Part shown: positions 36,776-45,867 of the stretch, piece by piece
Position numbering within the stretch: the stretch's first letter is position 1
Layout: the number at the start of each line of letters is the position of its first letter
Source of the DNA: Nitrospirales bacterium
Lineage (GTDB): Bacteria > Nitrospirota > Nitrospiria > Nitrospirales > UBA8639
Assembly (NCBI GenBank): GCA_029261295.1
Contig: JAJDBP010000032.1
Span: 1-64,000, forward strand
DNA length: 64,000 bases
Direction of reading: 5' to 3'
Program-made: the position numbers and the translations under genes
The notes under the pieces: model-generated
What the model was told of the DNA's origin: nothing
Database searches by the model: none
What the model saw: only the letters and a program-made list of their open reading frames with translations

Positions 36776-38521
36776 TCAGCCTTGAGCCACATCTGCTATT
36801 CCCTCCACTTCCCGTAGAGTATAGAGATGGTGATAAAGTCCACGTTTTTCCAACAGGACGTCGTGCTGGCCCTCCTCAACAATCATCCCCTTATGTAGGA
36901 CAAGAATTCGATCTGCTCGTTGAATTGACGAAAAACGATGTGCAATCATCAAGGTCGTACGTCCTTTCATCAACTCAACCAACGCACCTTGCACCAAAGA
37001 CTCTGCTTGACTATCCAAAGCGGAAGTGGCTTCATCGAGAATGAGAATTCTTGGATCTTTGAGTAGGGCCCTGGCAATGGCCACTCGCTGTCGTTGACCA
37101 CCCGAAAGGTTCACACCTTTTTCCCCTAAGACCGTCGCATACCCCTCCGGTAGGTCTTTGATAAAGTCATGGGCATTGGCACGCCGACTGGCTTCCAGAA
37201 CATCAGCTTCGGCGGCTTCCCAACGACCGTATCGAATATTATCCATGATGGTGCCCCCGAAAAGAAAAGTTTCTTGAGGAACCAATGCAAGTTGGCCATA
37301 CAAACTGTCCAATTGAATAGATCTCACATCATGGCCATCAATGAGCACTCGCCCCTTTGTCGGATCATAAAAACGATGCAGAAGATTGATTATGGTGGTT
37401 TTCCCGGCTCCAGTTGGCCCCACAAGCGCGACACATTCACCAGCCTCAATTGAAAATGAGACACCTTCCAACACAGGCGGGCGTTCTTCATAGGCGAATT
37501 CTACCTCTTCGAATTGCACATCACCGCGAATGGGCACCACAGGCTGAGATTCAGGGCTATCTTGAATATCCAACGGCGTATCCAGCAGTTCAAACACGCG
37601 CGTCATGGCCCCTTGCACTTCTTTCACCTGAGAAAAAATCCTCGCAGCCGATCCAAATGGACCAATTAAAATTCCGGCAAAAAGAACAAAGGCAAACAAT
37701 TCCCCTGGAGACAACTGCCCTTCGATAACTTGTTTACCTCCGTACCACAATACCCCTATTGCCATAACAAACGTAAAGAACGTAATAACGGGGACAAAAA
37801 CGGCCAATACCGACGTTCTCTGCATCGTCGTAGCCAATAGCCCTTCCAAGGCTGTTCGAAATCGCGCTTCTTCTCGTTGACCCTGTACAAATGATTTTAC
37901 TTCGCGAATGCCTGACACCACTTCTTCAATGAGTGTCGTGACATGGGCTGTTTGATCTTGAATTGCCATGGAAAGGGCTTTCAAACGTTTCCCAAAGAGA
38001 CGTGCCACAATTGCAAGCAAGGGCAAAAGAATAAGGATCAGCAAACACAAACGCCAATTCATGAAGAAAAGAAACCCCACGCCTCCGATAATCGTCACCA
38101 AATGCTTCAGGACATCTATGGGGGTTTCCGTAAGGAGATTTTGAATCACCCCGACATCGTTTATCAGCCTGGAAATCAATTCACCTGTGCGTCTCTTGGC
38201 AAAGAAATTGAGGGATAACCGATGAAGATGAGAAAAGACATGCGTTCGAAAATCGGCCATCACATGCTGGGAGGCCAAAGCCGTCATATAACTATGTCCC
38301 ATCGACAACACCCCTTGGCCGACCACTAAACCAATAAATAGCCAGACCATTGAGGTTAATTGCTGTAAATCTTTTTGGACGGTAATCAAATCCCACAGAG
38401 ACCCTGCTAACCGGATTAGAATCAAATTACACGCAGCCACACCCATAACGGCCACTCCTGCACAAGCCATGACCAGCCACTGTGGACGAATAAAGGGCAG
38501 AAATCGAGACCACTGAGTCAT
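36776..38521 (-). CDS. ABC exporter, fused permease and ATPase (MsbA-like)
   Basis: 581 residues. Six membrane helices (about 1-310) precede one nucleotide-binding domain. Walker A is GPTGAGKTT, the signature is NLSGGQRQR, Walker B is LILDEATSALD and the switch is MIAHRFSS. As a half-transporter it should act as a homodimer. MsbA-type family members flip lipid A or other lipids, but multidrug exporters share the same architecture, so the substrate stays open. Confidence 0.9.
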   Translation of the reverse strand: MTQWSRFLPFIRPQWLVMACAGVAVMGVAACNLILIRLAGSLWDLITVQKDLQQLTSMVWLFIGLVVGQGVLSMGHSYMTALASQHVMADFRTHVFSHLHRLSLNFFAKRRTGELISRLINDVGVIQNLLTETPIDVLKHLVTIIGGVGFLFFMNWRLCLLILILLPLLAIVARLFGKRLKALSMAIQDQTAHVTTLIEEVVSGIREVKSFVQGQREEARFRTALEGLLATTMQRTSVLAVFVPVITFFTFVMAIGVLWYGGKQVIEGQLSPGELFAFVLFAGILIGPFGSAARIFSQVKEVQGAMTRVFELLDTPLDIQDSPESQPVVPIRGDVQFEEVEFAYEERPPVLEGVSFSIEAGECVALVGPTGAGKTTIINLLHRFYDPTKGRVLIDGHDVRSIQLDSLYGQLALVPQETFLFGGTIMDNIRYGRWEAAEADVLEASRRANAHDFIKDLPEGYATVLGEKGVNLSGGQRQRVAIARALLKDPRILILDEATSALDSQAESLVQGALVELMKGRTTLMIAHRFSSIQRADRILVLHKGMIVEEGQHDVLLEKRGLYHHLYTLREVEGIADVAQG

Positions 38522-38628
38522 AAAAATCTCACTGAATTATTCATACCTTAAAAAAAATGAAAATTCGTCGGAAATTTGTAGAAAGGGAGTAGCCCAGGAA
38601 AGGAAGGGTAGAACAGGACAGGCGATTG

Positions 38629-38850
38629 TCAATCGAGTTGAACAACTGATTCGATTTGCATTTTATTGAGGGCGACAAACTCCGAATGGTGCACGTCATC
38701 AATCACGACATCGGTCAAATTGACAAAGAGGACCGATTCATCATTTAACACGTCCGAAATTCGATTCCTCATAGGAGGAATTAACAGTTCGCCGACATAG
38801 GTTGACAGGGAGGAGCGTACCCGAATCCGAGTTTTTTTCCCCTGGGTCAT
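38629..38850 (-). CDS. Small conserved hypothetical protein
   Basis: 73 residues beginning MTQGKKTRIRVR. It has a beta-rich look: TYVGELLIPPMRNRISDVLN, then SVLFVNLTDVVIDD. AAAGGGG before the ATG makes translation plausible. A GTG/ATG two codons upstream (38856) is an alternative. I do not recognise a named family; the size and pattern recall small regulator-like beta proteins. It is followed upstream by a ribosomal micro-protein gene on the same strand. Confidence 0.6.
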   Translation of the reverse strand: MTQGKKTRIRVRSSLSTYVGELLIPPMRNRISDVLNDESVLFVNLTDVVIDDVHHSEFVALNKMQIESVVQLD

Positions 38851-38882
38851 AACCATGCCCCTTTCCCTGCTAACCTATGAAA

Positions 38883-38978
38883 TTAATTACGCCGTTTGGC
38901 GAATTTCATGCGGCGACGAAGTTTTTTATGTTTATGCTTGCGCATCTTCTTCCTCCGCTTTTTGACCACACTCGACAT
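38883..38978 (-). CDS. Small ribosomal protein bS22 / AURKAIP1-COX24-like, 31 residues
   Basis: From ATG 38978 to TAA 38883 the frame encodes MSSVVKKRRKKMRKHKHKKL, then RRRMKFAKRRN. This is the KKRRKKMxKHKxKKxxKRxR pattern of the AURKAIP1/COX24 (DUF1713, bS22/mS38) family. In the bacteria where it is known it binds the small ribosomal subunit. The size of about 31 is typical for these bacterial members. An AGGAA lies about 10 bases before the start. It is too short to be seen by simple length filters. Confidence 0.8.
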   Translation of the reverse strand: MSSVVKKRRKKMRKHKHKKLRRRMKFAKRRN

Positions 38979-39206
38979 AGAGATGGATTCCTGGGTTAAA
39001 AAATGATGCGATGGCAAGCCAACAGTATACCACTCAACTTTACACTTAATAGAGAAAACGACAAACGAACAGCCGGTTTTCCTATCATAGGGCCAAGAAA
39101 AGTGTCAAGAAAACAGTGTATCATACCCGCTCTCGCACCCTAGAGTCATCTCTTCCACAAAAATTTCCTTGACCCTCTATAGGAGCCTTCTTCATTATAG
39201 GGTCCG

Positions 39207-39704
39207 ATGCGGACCAAACTCTGTCTTGTTAATCACCTTTCAATATGGACGATACTGGCTTTCCTAGGAATGGTCTGCCTAACTGAAACTGGATGTTCAA
39301 CCAAAACTCCAAAGTATCCTGAAGATCATGCACGATTTCAACGTGTGGTCCAAGCCATAAAAACACTCGAAACCGCTTATCTTAATCAAGATGCACCCAC
39401 ATTCCATGAACTCCTTCTACCCCTGGAGCAACTAGAAATTTTGGAGGCCGATGCCAAGCAGGACTTTGCTATATTTTCGTCAATCCTCCTTGATCTTACC
39501 CTTGATCGCATTGTCATTGATGGGAATCGCATTTCAGCCTTTATTTCGTGGCAAGGGACCTGGAAGCGGTCAACTTCAGAATCCGGCGACTCAGCAAGCG
39601 GCCATGGGGTTCTACTTTGGAGTGGGAACCAAGTGATTTTGCTGAGAGGAATACAAGGGGACATTCCTTTTGGGATAAACTCCCGCCTCAAAGGATCTTC
39701 CTGA
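39207..39704 (+). CDS. Predicted lipoprotein, NTF2-like size, unknown function
   Basis: 165 residues. The signal has a charged start, a hydrophobic core (ILAFLGMVCLTET) and lipobox-like TGC at residues 28-30, so export and lipidation are likely. The mature part starts with a helical segment (FQRVVQAIKTLETAYLNQDA) and ends in beta strands, a pattern like a cystatin/NTF2 fold. I cannot name a family. It lies 60 bases ahead of nadB on the same strand and may share a transcript. Confidence 0.65.
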   Translation: MRTKLCLVNHLSIWTILAFLGMVCLTETGCSTKTPKYPEDHARFQRVVQAIKTLETAYLNQDAPTFHELLLPLEQLEILEADAKQDFAIFSSILLDLTLDRIVIDGNRISAFISWQGTWKRSTSESGDSASGHGVLLWSGNQVILLRGIQGDIPFGINSRLKGSS

Positions 39705-39763
39705 TTCCTTAGCCCACCCAACCCTTCATCTTTACCATGCTTTCTTTTTCGGCCTAACCATCT

Positions 39764-41371
39764 ATGGACGATCCCATTTTTTCAACTGATTTCCTCATTA
39801 TTGGGGCCGGTGTGGCTGGACTACGCGCCGCAGTGGAACTTTGCCGGCATGGGGAGGTCACCATGGTAGCAAAAGGCGGACCACAAGATAACAATTCTTT
39901 CTATGCACAAGGCGGTGTCGCCGTAGCTTTAAGTGAAGAAGACGATGTCGACCTCCACTTTACCGATACTGTTAAAGCTGGCCATCAACTAGGGTCCCGT
40001 CCAGCCACCAAAGCATTGGTGGAAGAGGGGCCTGCCCGTATTCAGGAACTGATTGAGTGGGGAGCGAAATTTGATACGGTCGATGGACAATTAGCTTTTA
40101 CGAAGGAAGGTGCCCATAGCCGCCACCGTGTCTTAAGAGCCGGCGGTGATGCCACTGGCAGTGAAATGGTTCGAGCGTTAAGCGTCAAAGCTCAAGGCCT
40201 AAGAAATTTGAAATGGCTCGGCAATCATTTTGGGGTCGAGTTATTGCTTCAAAACGGTCGATGCTGTGGCGCTATGGTGCTAGATGAACAAACAGGACGC
40301 TGTAAAACAATTCTGGCTTCGGCCGTTCTTTTGGTCACAGGGGGAGCCGGGCAGATCTATTCACGCACGACCAATCCAGCCAATGCCACCGGGGATGGAA
40401 TCGCCATGGCTTTTCGAGCCGGAGCTCTTCTAGAAGATATGGAATTTGTCCAATTTCATCCTACCTCCTTATATCTTCCATCAAGCCCTCCGTTTCTCCT
40501 TTCGGAAGCCTTGCGGGGTGAAGGTGGGATCTTGAGAAATAATCGCCGCGAACGATTTATGAAACACTATGATCGCAATCAAGAACTCGCACCCCGAGAC
40601 ATTGTCTCCCGAGCTATTTGGGCAGAAATGCAAAAGACCAAAGCCCGTCACGTCTATTTGGATGTTACTCATTTAGGTTCAACATTTTTAAAAGGACGCT
40701 TTCCCACAATTTATTCCACCTGCTTGCGATATGATATCGACATCTCTGAAGAATGGATTCCCGTTTCACCCAGCGCTCATTATTTCATGGGGGGAGTAAA
40801 AACGGATCTTCATGGTGCCTCGAACCGGCCTGGCCTGTTTGTCGCGGGAGAGGCCGCCTGCTCAGGAGTCCATGGAGCCAATCGATTAGCAAGCAATTCA
40901 CTCCTAGAAGGATTAGTCTTCGGATTGCGCGCTGCCGAGGCGGCGGCACGCTTTGCCAAAAGCCATCCGCCACCAAAGTCAGCCCCTCACAATTTTCGGC
41001 CAAAGCCTGTTACACGAAAAATGTCCGAGCAGGATATTGAAAAACTTCGGAACTCTCTACGCCGATTGATGTGGACTAAGGTTGGGTTAATTCGAACAGC
41101 AGATTCTTTACAGAAATGTCTAGAACAGCTTCAACAGTGGTCTCGAAAGCTGCTGACGCCCCCCTTCCATCGAATCGGCCTAGAAACACAAAATATGGTC
41201 CAGGTTGGACTCTGCGTCACCCAAGCCGCTCTTTGGCGAACAAACAGTGTGGGAGCCCACTACCGAGAGGATATCCCCTACTTCAAAGGGTTAAAGTGGA
41301 AAACCCATAGCCAGTGCAGGCAAACAACCCCTCCTACTCGTTTATCGTCTCGCCCCAAAAAACATAAATAA
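39764..41371 (+). CDS. nadB: L-aspartate oxidase
   Basis: 535 residues. The FAD motif is DFLIIGAGVAGLRAAVEL, the Arg/His catalytic segments include GGVAVALSEEDD and HSRHRVLRAGGDATG, and HPTSLY, GEGGILRN and GANRLASNSLLEGLVFG are typical of NadB and fumarate reductase flavoproteins. NadB oxidises aspartate to iminoaspartate for NAD synthesis. The partner nadA and nadC are not in the window. The C-terminal helical domain is complete. It converges with pabC; a plus-strand terminator lies 90 bases past its stop, inside pabC. Confidence 0.94.
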   Translation: MDDPIFSTDFLIIGAGVAGLRAAVELCRHGEVTMVAKGGPQDNNSFYAQGGVAVALSEEDDVDLHFTDTVKAGHQLGSRPATKALVEEGPARIQELIEWGAKFDTVDGQLAFTKEGAHSRHRVLRAGGDATGSEMVRALSVKAQGLRNLKWLGNHFGVELLLQNGRCCGAMVLDEQTGRCKTILASAVLLVTGGAGQIYSRTTNPANATGDGIAMAFRAGALLEDMEFVQFHPTSLYLPSSPPFLLSEALRGEGGILRNNRRERFMKHYDRNQELAPRDIVSRAIWAEMQKTKARHVYLDVTHLGSTFLKGRFPTIYSTCLRYDIDISEEWIPVSPSAHYFMGGVKTDLHGASNRPGLFVAGEAACSGVHGANRLASNSLLEGLVFGLRAAEAAARFAKSHPPPKSAPHNFRPKPVTRKMSEQDIEKLRNSLRRLMWTKVGLIRTADSLQKCLEQLQQWSRKLLTPPFHRIGLETQNMVQVGLCVTQAALWRTNSVGAHYREDIPYFKGLKWKTHSQCRQTTPPTRLSSRPKKHK

Positions 41372-41404
41372 TCAGCAAAAAGGACCATCCGACTTAGGTC
41401 TGAT

Positions 41405-42280
41405 TCAAGTTGTTAGGGGAGGTCCCAAATATCGATACAGATTTTTTCTGAAGACTGTACAAAGGACCTGAGTCAAAGGTCCTTTTTTGCCTTGCCCTAT
41501 CTGGATATTACCAATTTTCGAAACTGGCATAACTTCAAAGCCCGTATTCGTGATAAAGCATTCATCAGCTTGAAGTAATTGCTTTATTGAATAACCCCCT
41601 TCTTCCACCGTAAGGCCTTGCTCCTTGGCTAATTCCATGACCACGTCTCGCGTAATGCCTTTCAATATCCCACACTCAACAGCCGGAGTTTGCAATCGCC
41701 GGGCCTTAATCAAAAAGATATTACTCGTTGTGCATTCGGCAAGCTGGCCCTCCATATTCAACATCAAGGCATCATCTGCTTCCATGGCAATCGCTTCCTG
41801 TTTCGCCATTATATTATTAAGAAAACTGGTGGCCTTAATTTGAGGAGACTGCGCGACCTCAGGGTTTCGTCTTACAGAAGAGAGATGCAGAGTGAGACCT
41901 TCTTCGAGCTGCTTCTCCGAATATGCTCCTGTCGGCTTCGCCATAACCACAACTGTCGGGGCAGGACACAACATTGGATCTATACCAATTTCTCCTTCAC
42001 CTCGAGACACAGTCACGCGTAAACCAGCATCCTGAAGTGTATTTCTGGTCAATAGTTCCCTAATAATTGGGTTCCATTGTTCATCTTGGATAGGAAGATC
42101 TAATCCAATGAGTTCACAGGATCGATGCAGGCGAGCTACATGCCGTTCCAATTGGAACACTCTTCCCTGATAGACACGCAGCGTCTCATAGACGCCATCC
42201 CCATATAAAAACCCATGATCAAATACGGAGACCCGAGCATCCTCTTTCCGAACACACCGATCATTCAAATACACCCACAT
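41405..42280 (-). CDS. pabC: PLP-dependent class IV aminotransferase / aminodeoxychorismate lyase
   Basis: 291 residues. Family marks are VFDHGFLYGDGVYETLRV, IKATSFLNNIMAKQEA (PLP lysine) and GQLAECTTSNIF. Class IV includes branched-chain and D-amino-acid aminotransferases and 4-amino-4-deoxychorismate lyase. The place directly after pabB (nine-base gap) favours the folate lyase role, PabC, making p-aminobenzoate. Sequence alone does not exclude IlvE-type activity. Confidence 0.82.
   Translation of the reverse strand: MWVYLNDRCVRKEDARVSVFDHGFLYGDGVYETLRVYQGRVFQLERHVARLHRSCELIGLDLPIQDEQWNPIIRELLTRNTLQDAGLRVTVSRGEGEIGIDPMLCPAPTVVVMAKPTGAYSEKQLEEGLTLHLSSVRRNPEVAQSPQIKATSFLNNIMAKQEAIAMEADDALMLNMEGQLAECTTSNIFLIKARRLQTPAVECGILKGITRDVVMELAKEQGLTVEEGGYSIKQLLQADECFITNTGFEVMPVSKIGNIQIGQGKKGPLTQVLCTVFRKNLYRYLGPPLTT
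41461..41488 (+). terminator. Rho-independent terminator for nadB, inside pabC
   Basis: AAAGGACC (41461-41468), a nine-base loop, GGTCCTTT (41478-41485), then a T-run to 41488. It reads correctly on the plus strand, 90 bases behind the nadB stop. The same bases encode the GKKGPLTQVL end of PabC on the other strand. Confidence 0.7.
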
Positions 42281-42289
42281 ACCGGCTTC

Positions 42290-43804
42290 TTACATTCCTT
42301 GATGAGGTTGAAGAACCTGAAAAAACGCCTGAGCCTTATGAAGCGTTTCTTCATATTCTCGATTCGGATTGGAATCTGCCACGATGCCGGCCCCAACTTG
42401 AAGATACCCACAATCCTTCGACAACAGTAGCGTACGAATCACGATATTCAGATCCACATTTCCATTCCATCCAATGAACCCTATTGATCCGGTATAAAGC
42501 CCACGCCGCACTGGCTCTAACTGCTCAATAAGCTCCATGCAATGAACTTTTGGTACTCCCGTAATGGTGCCACCAGGGAAAACCGCTCGTATTAAATCAA
42601 AAACATCGCTCTTCTCGTCCAATCGTCCCAAGACATGTGAAACCAGGTGCATCACATGAGAATATCGTTCCACCGTCATGAACTCATCAACGTGAATAGA
42701 TCCATATTGGCACACTCGTCCTAAATCATTTCGAACGAGATCAACAAGCATGAGATGCTCGGCGCGCTCTTTGATATTGGAAAGAAGGTCTTCAGCAAGA
42801 CGTCGATCTTCACCCACTCCTTTTCCCCTTTGCCGAGTTCCAGCAATGGGACGCATATCCGTATAGCCATCCGAAAGCCGTACAAGTCGTTCAGGCGAGT
42901 TACAAACAATGACATCTGATTCAAGCACGAGAAAAGCTGAATGTGGAGAAGGGTTCATACGCCTTAATTGCTGGTACAGCCTTGCTCCAGCTACTGCCGG
43001 TGACGGAAATGGATCAATGAGGCCTTCTACTTGAAACCGATGAGAGAGATTGGCTTGATAGATATCTCCATCGCCAATAAATTTCTGGCATTCCAATACC
43101 CGATCTCGATAGGCAGAAGCGGATTGGCCCTCATGAATACGGAGCGAAGGAAACCCCGGCATTTTTCCGTCCAACTCCTGATCTACAGATTTCAGCTTCG
43201 CTTCAAGCTCCAATAGACGAAACTGTCCTTCTCGATGCAGGTCTTCCAAATTCTCATTCAGAAGTCGTTCTGGGAAAGGCGAAAAGACAAGCCATACACC
43301 ATCCATTTGATGATCAATAACGATAAACGCTTCGACAAAAAGAAAATAAATGTCTGGAAACTGAAGATCATCTTGGGTTTGCTCTGGGAGAACTTCAAAC
43401 CTCCTGGCCAAGTCATAACTGAAACATCCAATGGCTCCACCGACAAAAGGCAGAGGAAACGGGGCCATACGAACAGGTCGTTCATTAAACTGCTGTCGCA
43501 ACGATATAAAAGGATCGCCTTTTTGTTCCTTCCAAACGCCCTCATTAAACGTTTGGACAGAATTCCTCTTCCCTCTGATTATTCGGGTCGGATCACATCC
43601 CAGGTAGGAAAATCGACGTGTGTGTCTTCCATGACCACTATCATGCTCAATGAAAAATGAGTGTGGGCAATACCCCGTCACCCGGCCATACAACTCAAAC
43701 GGATCGTCAAAATCTACCGAGCAAGGTTGCAGGAGAGGGAAGGCATCATTGAAAGGAAGGGTGGTACCAGCCTCCCCTTCACTCTGGGTGGGAAGAGCAG
43801 ACAA
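42290..43804 (-). CDS. pabB: Aminodeoxychorismate/anthranilate synthase component I
   Basis: 504 residues of the chorismate-binding fold. Key segments are FVGGAIGCFSYDLARRFE, GDIYQANLSHRF, NPSPHSAFLVL, ERLVRLSDG, RPIAGTRQRG, HLMLVDLVRNDLGRV, FPGGTITGVPK and the end GAGIVADSNPNREYEE. It aminates chorismate using ammonia from a PabA-type glutaminase. Adjacency to pabC suggests the PabB role. The PIAGT segment carries alanine where E. coli PabB has its active-site lysine; alanine is more usual in TrpE. Start is TTG 43804, four bases behind the preceding gene's stop. Confidence 0.85.
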   Translation of the reverse strand: MSALPTQSEGEAGTTLPFNDAFPLLQPCSVDFDDPFELYGRVTGYCPHSFFIEHDSGHGRHTRRFSYLGCDPTRIIRGKRNSVQTFNEGVWKEQKGDPFISLRQQFNERPVRMAPFPLPFVGGAIGCFSYDLARRFEVLPEQTQDDLQFPDIYFLFVEAFIVIDHQMDGVWLVFSPFPERLLNENLEDLHREGQFRLLELEAKLKSVDQELDGKMPGFPSLRIHEGQSASAYRDRVLECQKFIGDGDIYQANLSHRFQVEGLIDPFPSPAVAGARLYQQLRRMNPSPHSAFLVLESDVIVCNSPERLVRLSDGYTDMRPIAGTRQRGKGVGEDRRLAEDLLSNIKERAEHLMLVDLVRNDLGRVCQYGSIHVDEFMTVERYSHVMHLVSHVLGRLDEKSDVFDLIRAVFPGGTITGVPKVHCMELIEQLEPVRRGLYTGSIGFIGWNGNVDLNIVIRTLLLSKDCGYLQVGAGIVADSNPNREYEETLHKAQAFFQVLQPHQGM

Positions 43805-43808
43805 GGAA

Positions 43809-44405
43809 TTAGGGATGATCTTGTGAAACTGGGGGAGCTGTTGATTTCAATGCATTGGCCGCTTCTTCAGGAGCTAATATTCCTTTCTGCACCAATGACT
43901 CTAAGAGACCTTTAACCGCCTCTCCTGGCGAACGACGAAGCCCACGGACTCGGATATTTGGTGGATAAAAACGAAGATAATCAGGATTACTCACGCGAAT
44001 CGTCACCGCTTCACTTTCACTATAAGGTCCAAGCTCTTGATCGGCATTGGGAATTCTAAAAAATGGCTTCCCATTCGCCAATAGACCATCGGGAGCTTTA
44101 ATCTCCACCCGATCCGAAATATCAGCACCTGATATTTCTCTTACCCTGTCCACAACAAGAATTAACGACTCTGCTACCACTGGATCACCTGTTTGATTTT
44201 TGACCGTAACAATAAATTCCACTTCACTCACCGAGGTTAATCCTGTCCCGGAAAGTGCTTGGGCATGTTTATATTGAACAACTGGAACAACGCCCTCCGT
44301 TAAATCTGGCAAATCGTCTACAGAAGGATTGGCCCATACCAACATTGCACTCAAGGCAATATGAACCAAAATAACGCCAACTAGGCCTTTGACCATTGTT
44401 AGCAT
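43809..44405 (-). CDS. Secreted protein of unknown function upstream of pabB
   Basis: 198 residues with a signal peptide (MVKGLVGVILVHIALSAMLV to WANPS). The mature part looks like an immunoglobulin-type beta fold (VSEVEFIVTVKNQTGDPV, ESLILVVDRV, AVTIRVSNPDYLRF), followed by a helix. I recognise no enzyme motif; an adhesion or assembly role is only a guess. Its stop is four bases before pabB, so the genes are probably co-transcribed without an obvious shared function. Confidence 0.7.
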   Translation of the reverse strand: MLTMVKGLVGVILVHIALSAMLVWANPSVDDLPDLTEGVVPVVQYKHAQALSGTGLTSVSEVEFIVTVKNQTGDPVVAESLILVVDRVREISGADISDRVEIKAPDGLLANGKPFFRIPNADQELGPYSESEAVTIRVSNPDYLRFYPPNIRVRGLRRSPGEAVKGLLESLVQKGILAPEEAANALKSTAPPVSQDHP

Positions 44406-44524
44406 CCTCCTGAGTAAAAATGGAACGGAAAATATTTAAAAGCCTTCAAATATTTTTTACCTGTTCAAGAGACTTAACGCTAGGCATACTGTACCATATC
44501 TAATAAATTATAGGATGTACTTCC

Positions 44525-44554
44525 TTGACAAGATTTAGGAATTTTTGGTTGAAT
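44525..44554 (+). promoter_or_regulatory. Probable promoter of the F0 ATP synthase operon
   Basis: TTGACA (44525-44530), 18-bp spacer, TTGAAT (44549-44554). A start near 44561 leaves a leader of about 30 bases to the ATG at 44593 and argues against the longer frame that begins at 44545. Confidence 0.6.
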
Positions 44555-44592
44555 GTAGCCCCTTCCAACGACTCGCTTTGCAGGTTTCATTC

Positions 44593-44811
44593 ATGGCACC
44601 TTCTCAAGATCCACTATTTGCTGGGCTTGGGCAGGCCATGCGAGTGGGAACTGACCTGCTTGCCGCTCTTATCGTCGGTGGATTCCTCGGATGGTTAATT
44701 GATTCGTATATATTTGATTCTACACCGTGGGGTGTAGCTATAGGCTTGGTTTTAGGATTGATCACTGGAATTCGTAACGCCTACCGCGCAGCACAGCGGT
44801 GGAATACATAA
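44593..44811 (+). CDS. AtpZ/AtpI-family ATP synthase-associated protein
   Basis: 72 residues with two membrane helices (LLAALIVGGFLGWLIDSYIF and GVAIGLVLGLITGIRNAYRA) and the short FAGLGQAMRVGTDL start typical of AtpZ/AtpI. These proteins precede F0 genes and help c-ring assembly or magnesium uptake. It starts the atpB-E-F run with a 21-base gap. AtpI versus AtpZ cannot be settled by eye. Confidence 0.85.
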   Translation: MAPSQDPLFAGLGQAMRVGTDLLAALIVGGFLGWLIDSYIFDSTPWGVAIGLVLGLITGIRNAYRAAQRWNT

Positions 44812-44832
44812 GCAGTTAGACAAGGTCCCGCT

Positions 44833-45558
44833 TTGGAAGATCCCTTACATTCCTTCGAACTTCATACTTTCATCCCGCTTTCTCTTTTTGGCCTAGACAT
44901 TTCGGTTAACAAAGCCGTATTGGTCATGTGGATTGTGGTGGGTGTGGCCTCCGTCTTCTTATTGAAGGCGGCAGGATCAAAATCACTCGTCCCTTCAAAA
45001 ATGCAAAGCATGGCTGAATTGCTCGTTGAGTTTATTCGAGGCATTATTCAGGACACCATGGGAGCCTCGGGAATGCGTTATTTCCCGCTTATTAGCTCGC
45101 TTTTTATTTTCATTTTATTTAGTAATCTTCTAGGACTCATTCCAGGTTCCTATACTGTCACGAGCCAAATTATCGTCACAGGGGTCTTTGCCCTTGGGGT
45201 CTATGCCCTGAGCCTCGTTATTGGGTTTCAATTACATGGTGCCAAATTTTTAGGCATTCTCGTCCCCCCAGGAACCCCTGGATGGCTGCTTCCTTTAATG
45301 ATTCCCATAGAGCTCATCAGTCAATTAGCTAGACCAATCTCACTCGCTGTGCGATTATTTGCCAATATGACAGCTGGCCATGTCATTCTTGGAGTATTAT
45401 TTGGATTGACGATTGCTGGCGGCGTGCTTATTGGATGGCTCCCTTTTTCGTTTACAATTGTGCTTTATGGCCTTGAAGTTGGTATCGCGTTTATCCAGGC
45501 CTATATCTTTACCGTGTTAACGTGTGTGTATATTGGCGATGCCATTCATCTACACTAA
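44833..45558 (+). CDS. atpB: ATP synthase F0 subunit a
   Basis: 241 residues, about six membrane helices. The essential arginine is in SLAVRLFANMTAGH (about residue 176). IQAYIFTVLTCVYIGDA is the conserved last helix. It starts at TTG 44833 with AAGGT six to seven bases before it. It forms the half-channels through which protons reach the c-ring. Confidence 0.93.
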   Translation: MEDPLHSFELHTFIPLSLFGLDISVNKAVLVMWIVVGVASVFLLKAAGSKSLVPSKMQSMAELLVEFIRGIIQDTMGASGMRYFPLISSLFIFILFSNLLGLIPGSYTVTSQIIVTGVFALGVYALSLVIGFQLHGAKFLGILVPPGTPGWLLPLMIPIELISQLARPISLAVRLFANMTAGHVILGVLFGLTIAGGVLIGWLPFSFTIVLYGLEVGIAFIQAYIFTVLTCVYIGDAIHLH

Positions 45559-45625
45559 TCACGTTCGAGACATGAAAGTCTGTCATTACTATTAGTCCCT
45601 TTTAAACTGGGAGGACCACATCACA

Positions 45626-45853
45626 ATGGATTCTGCAGCAGCAGCACTTTTGGGAATGGGCCTAGCGGCCGCAGGTTTTGCCGGTGCCGGCATTGGCATC
45701 GGGTATATTTTCGGAAAGATGATTGAAGCCGTCGCTCGGCAACCAGAGGCAGAAGCGCGGGTTGGCAAGTACATGTGGATTGGATTCGCATTAGTGGAAG
45801 CCATTGCACTGTACGGTCTCGTCATTGCCTTCATCATCATGGGCAAAGGGTAA
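45626..45853 (+). CDS. atpE: ATP synthase F0 subunit c
   Basis: 75 residues, a two-helix hairpin with the loop ARQPEAE and the ion-binding glutamate in GFALVEAIALYGL (about residue 58). The residue after the glutamate is alanine, not serine/threonine as in sodium-binding rings, and no helix-1 glutamine is seen. A proton ring is therefore most likely. GGGAGG lies before the ATG. Confidence 0.94.
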   Translation: MDSAAAALLGMGLAAAGFAGAGIGIGYIFGKMIEAVARQPEAEARVGKYMWIGFALVEAIALYGLVIAFIIMGKG

Positions 45854-45867
45854 AGGGCGACTGAGTT

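Noticed and set aside
44545-44592. Longer N terminus for the AtpZ/AtpI protein
   Set aside because: It would start upstream of the predicted transcription start and adds residues not seen in the family.
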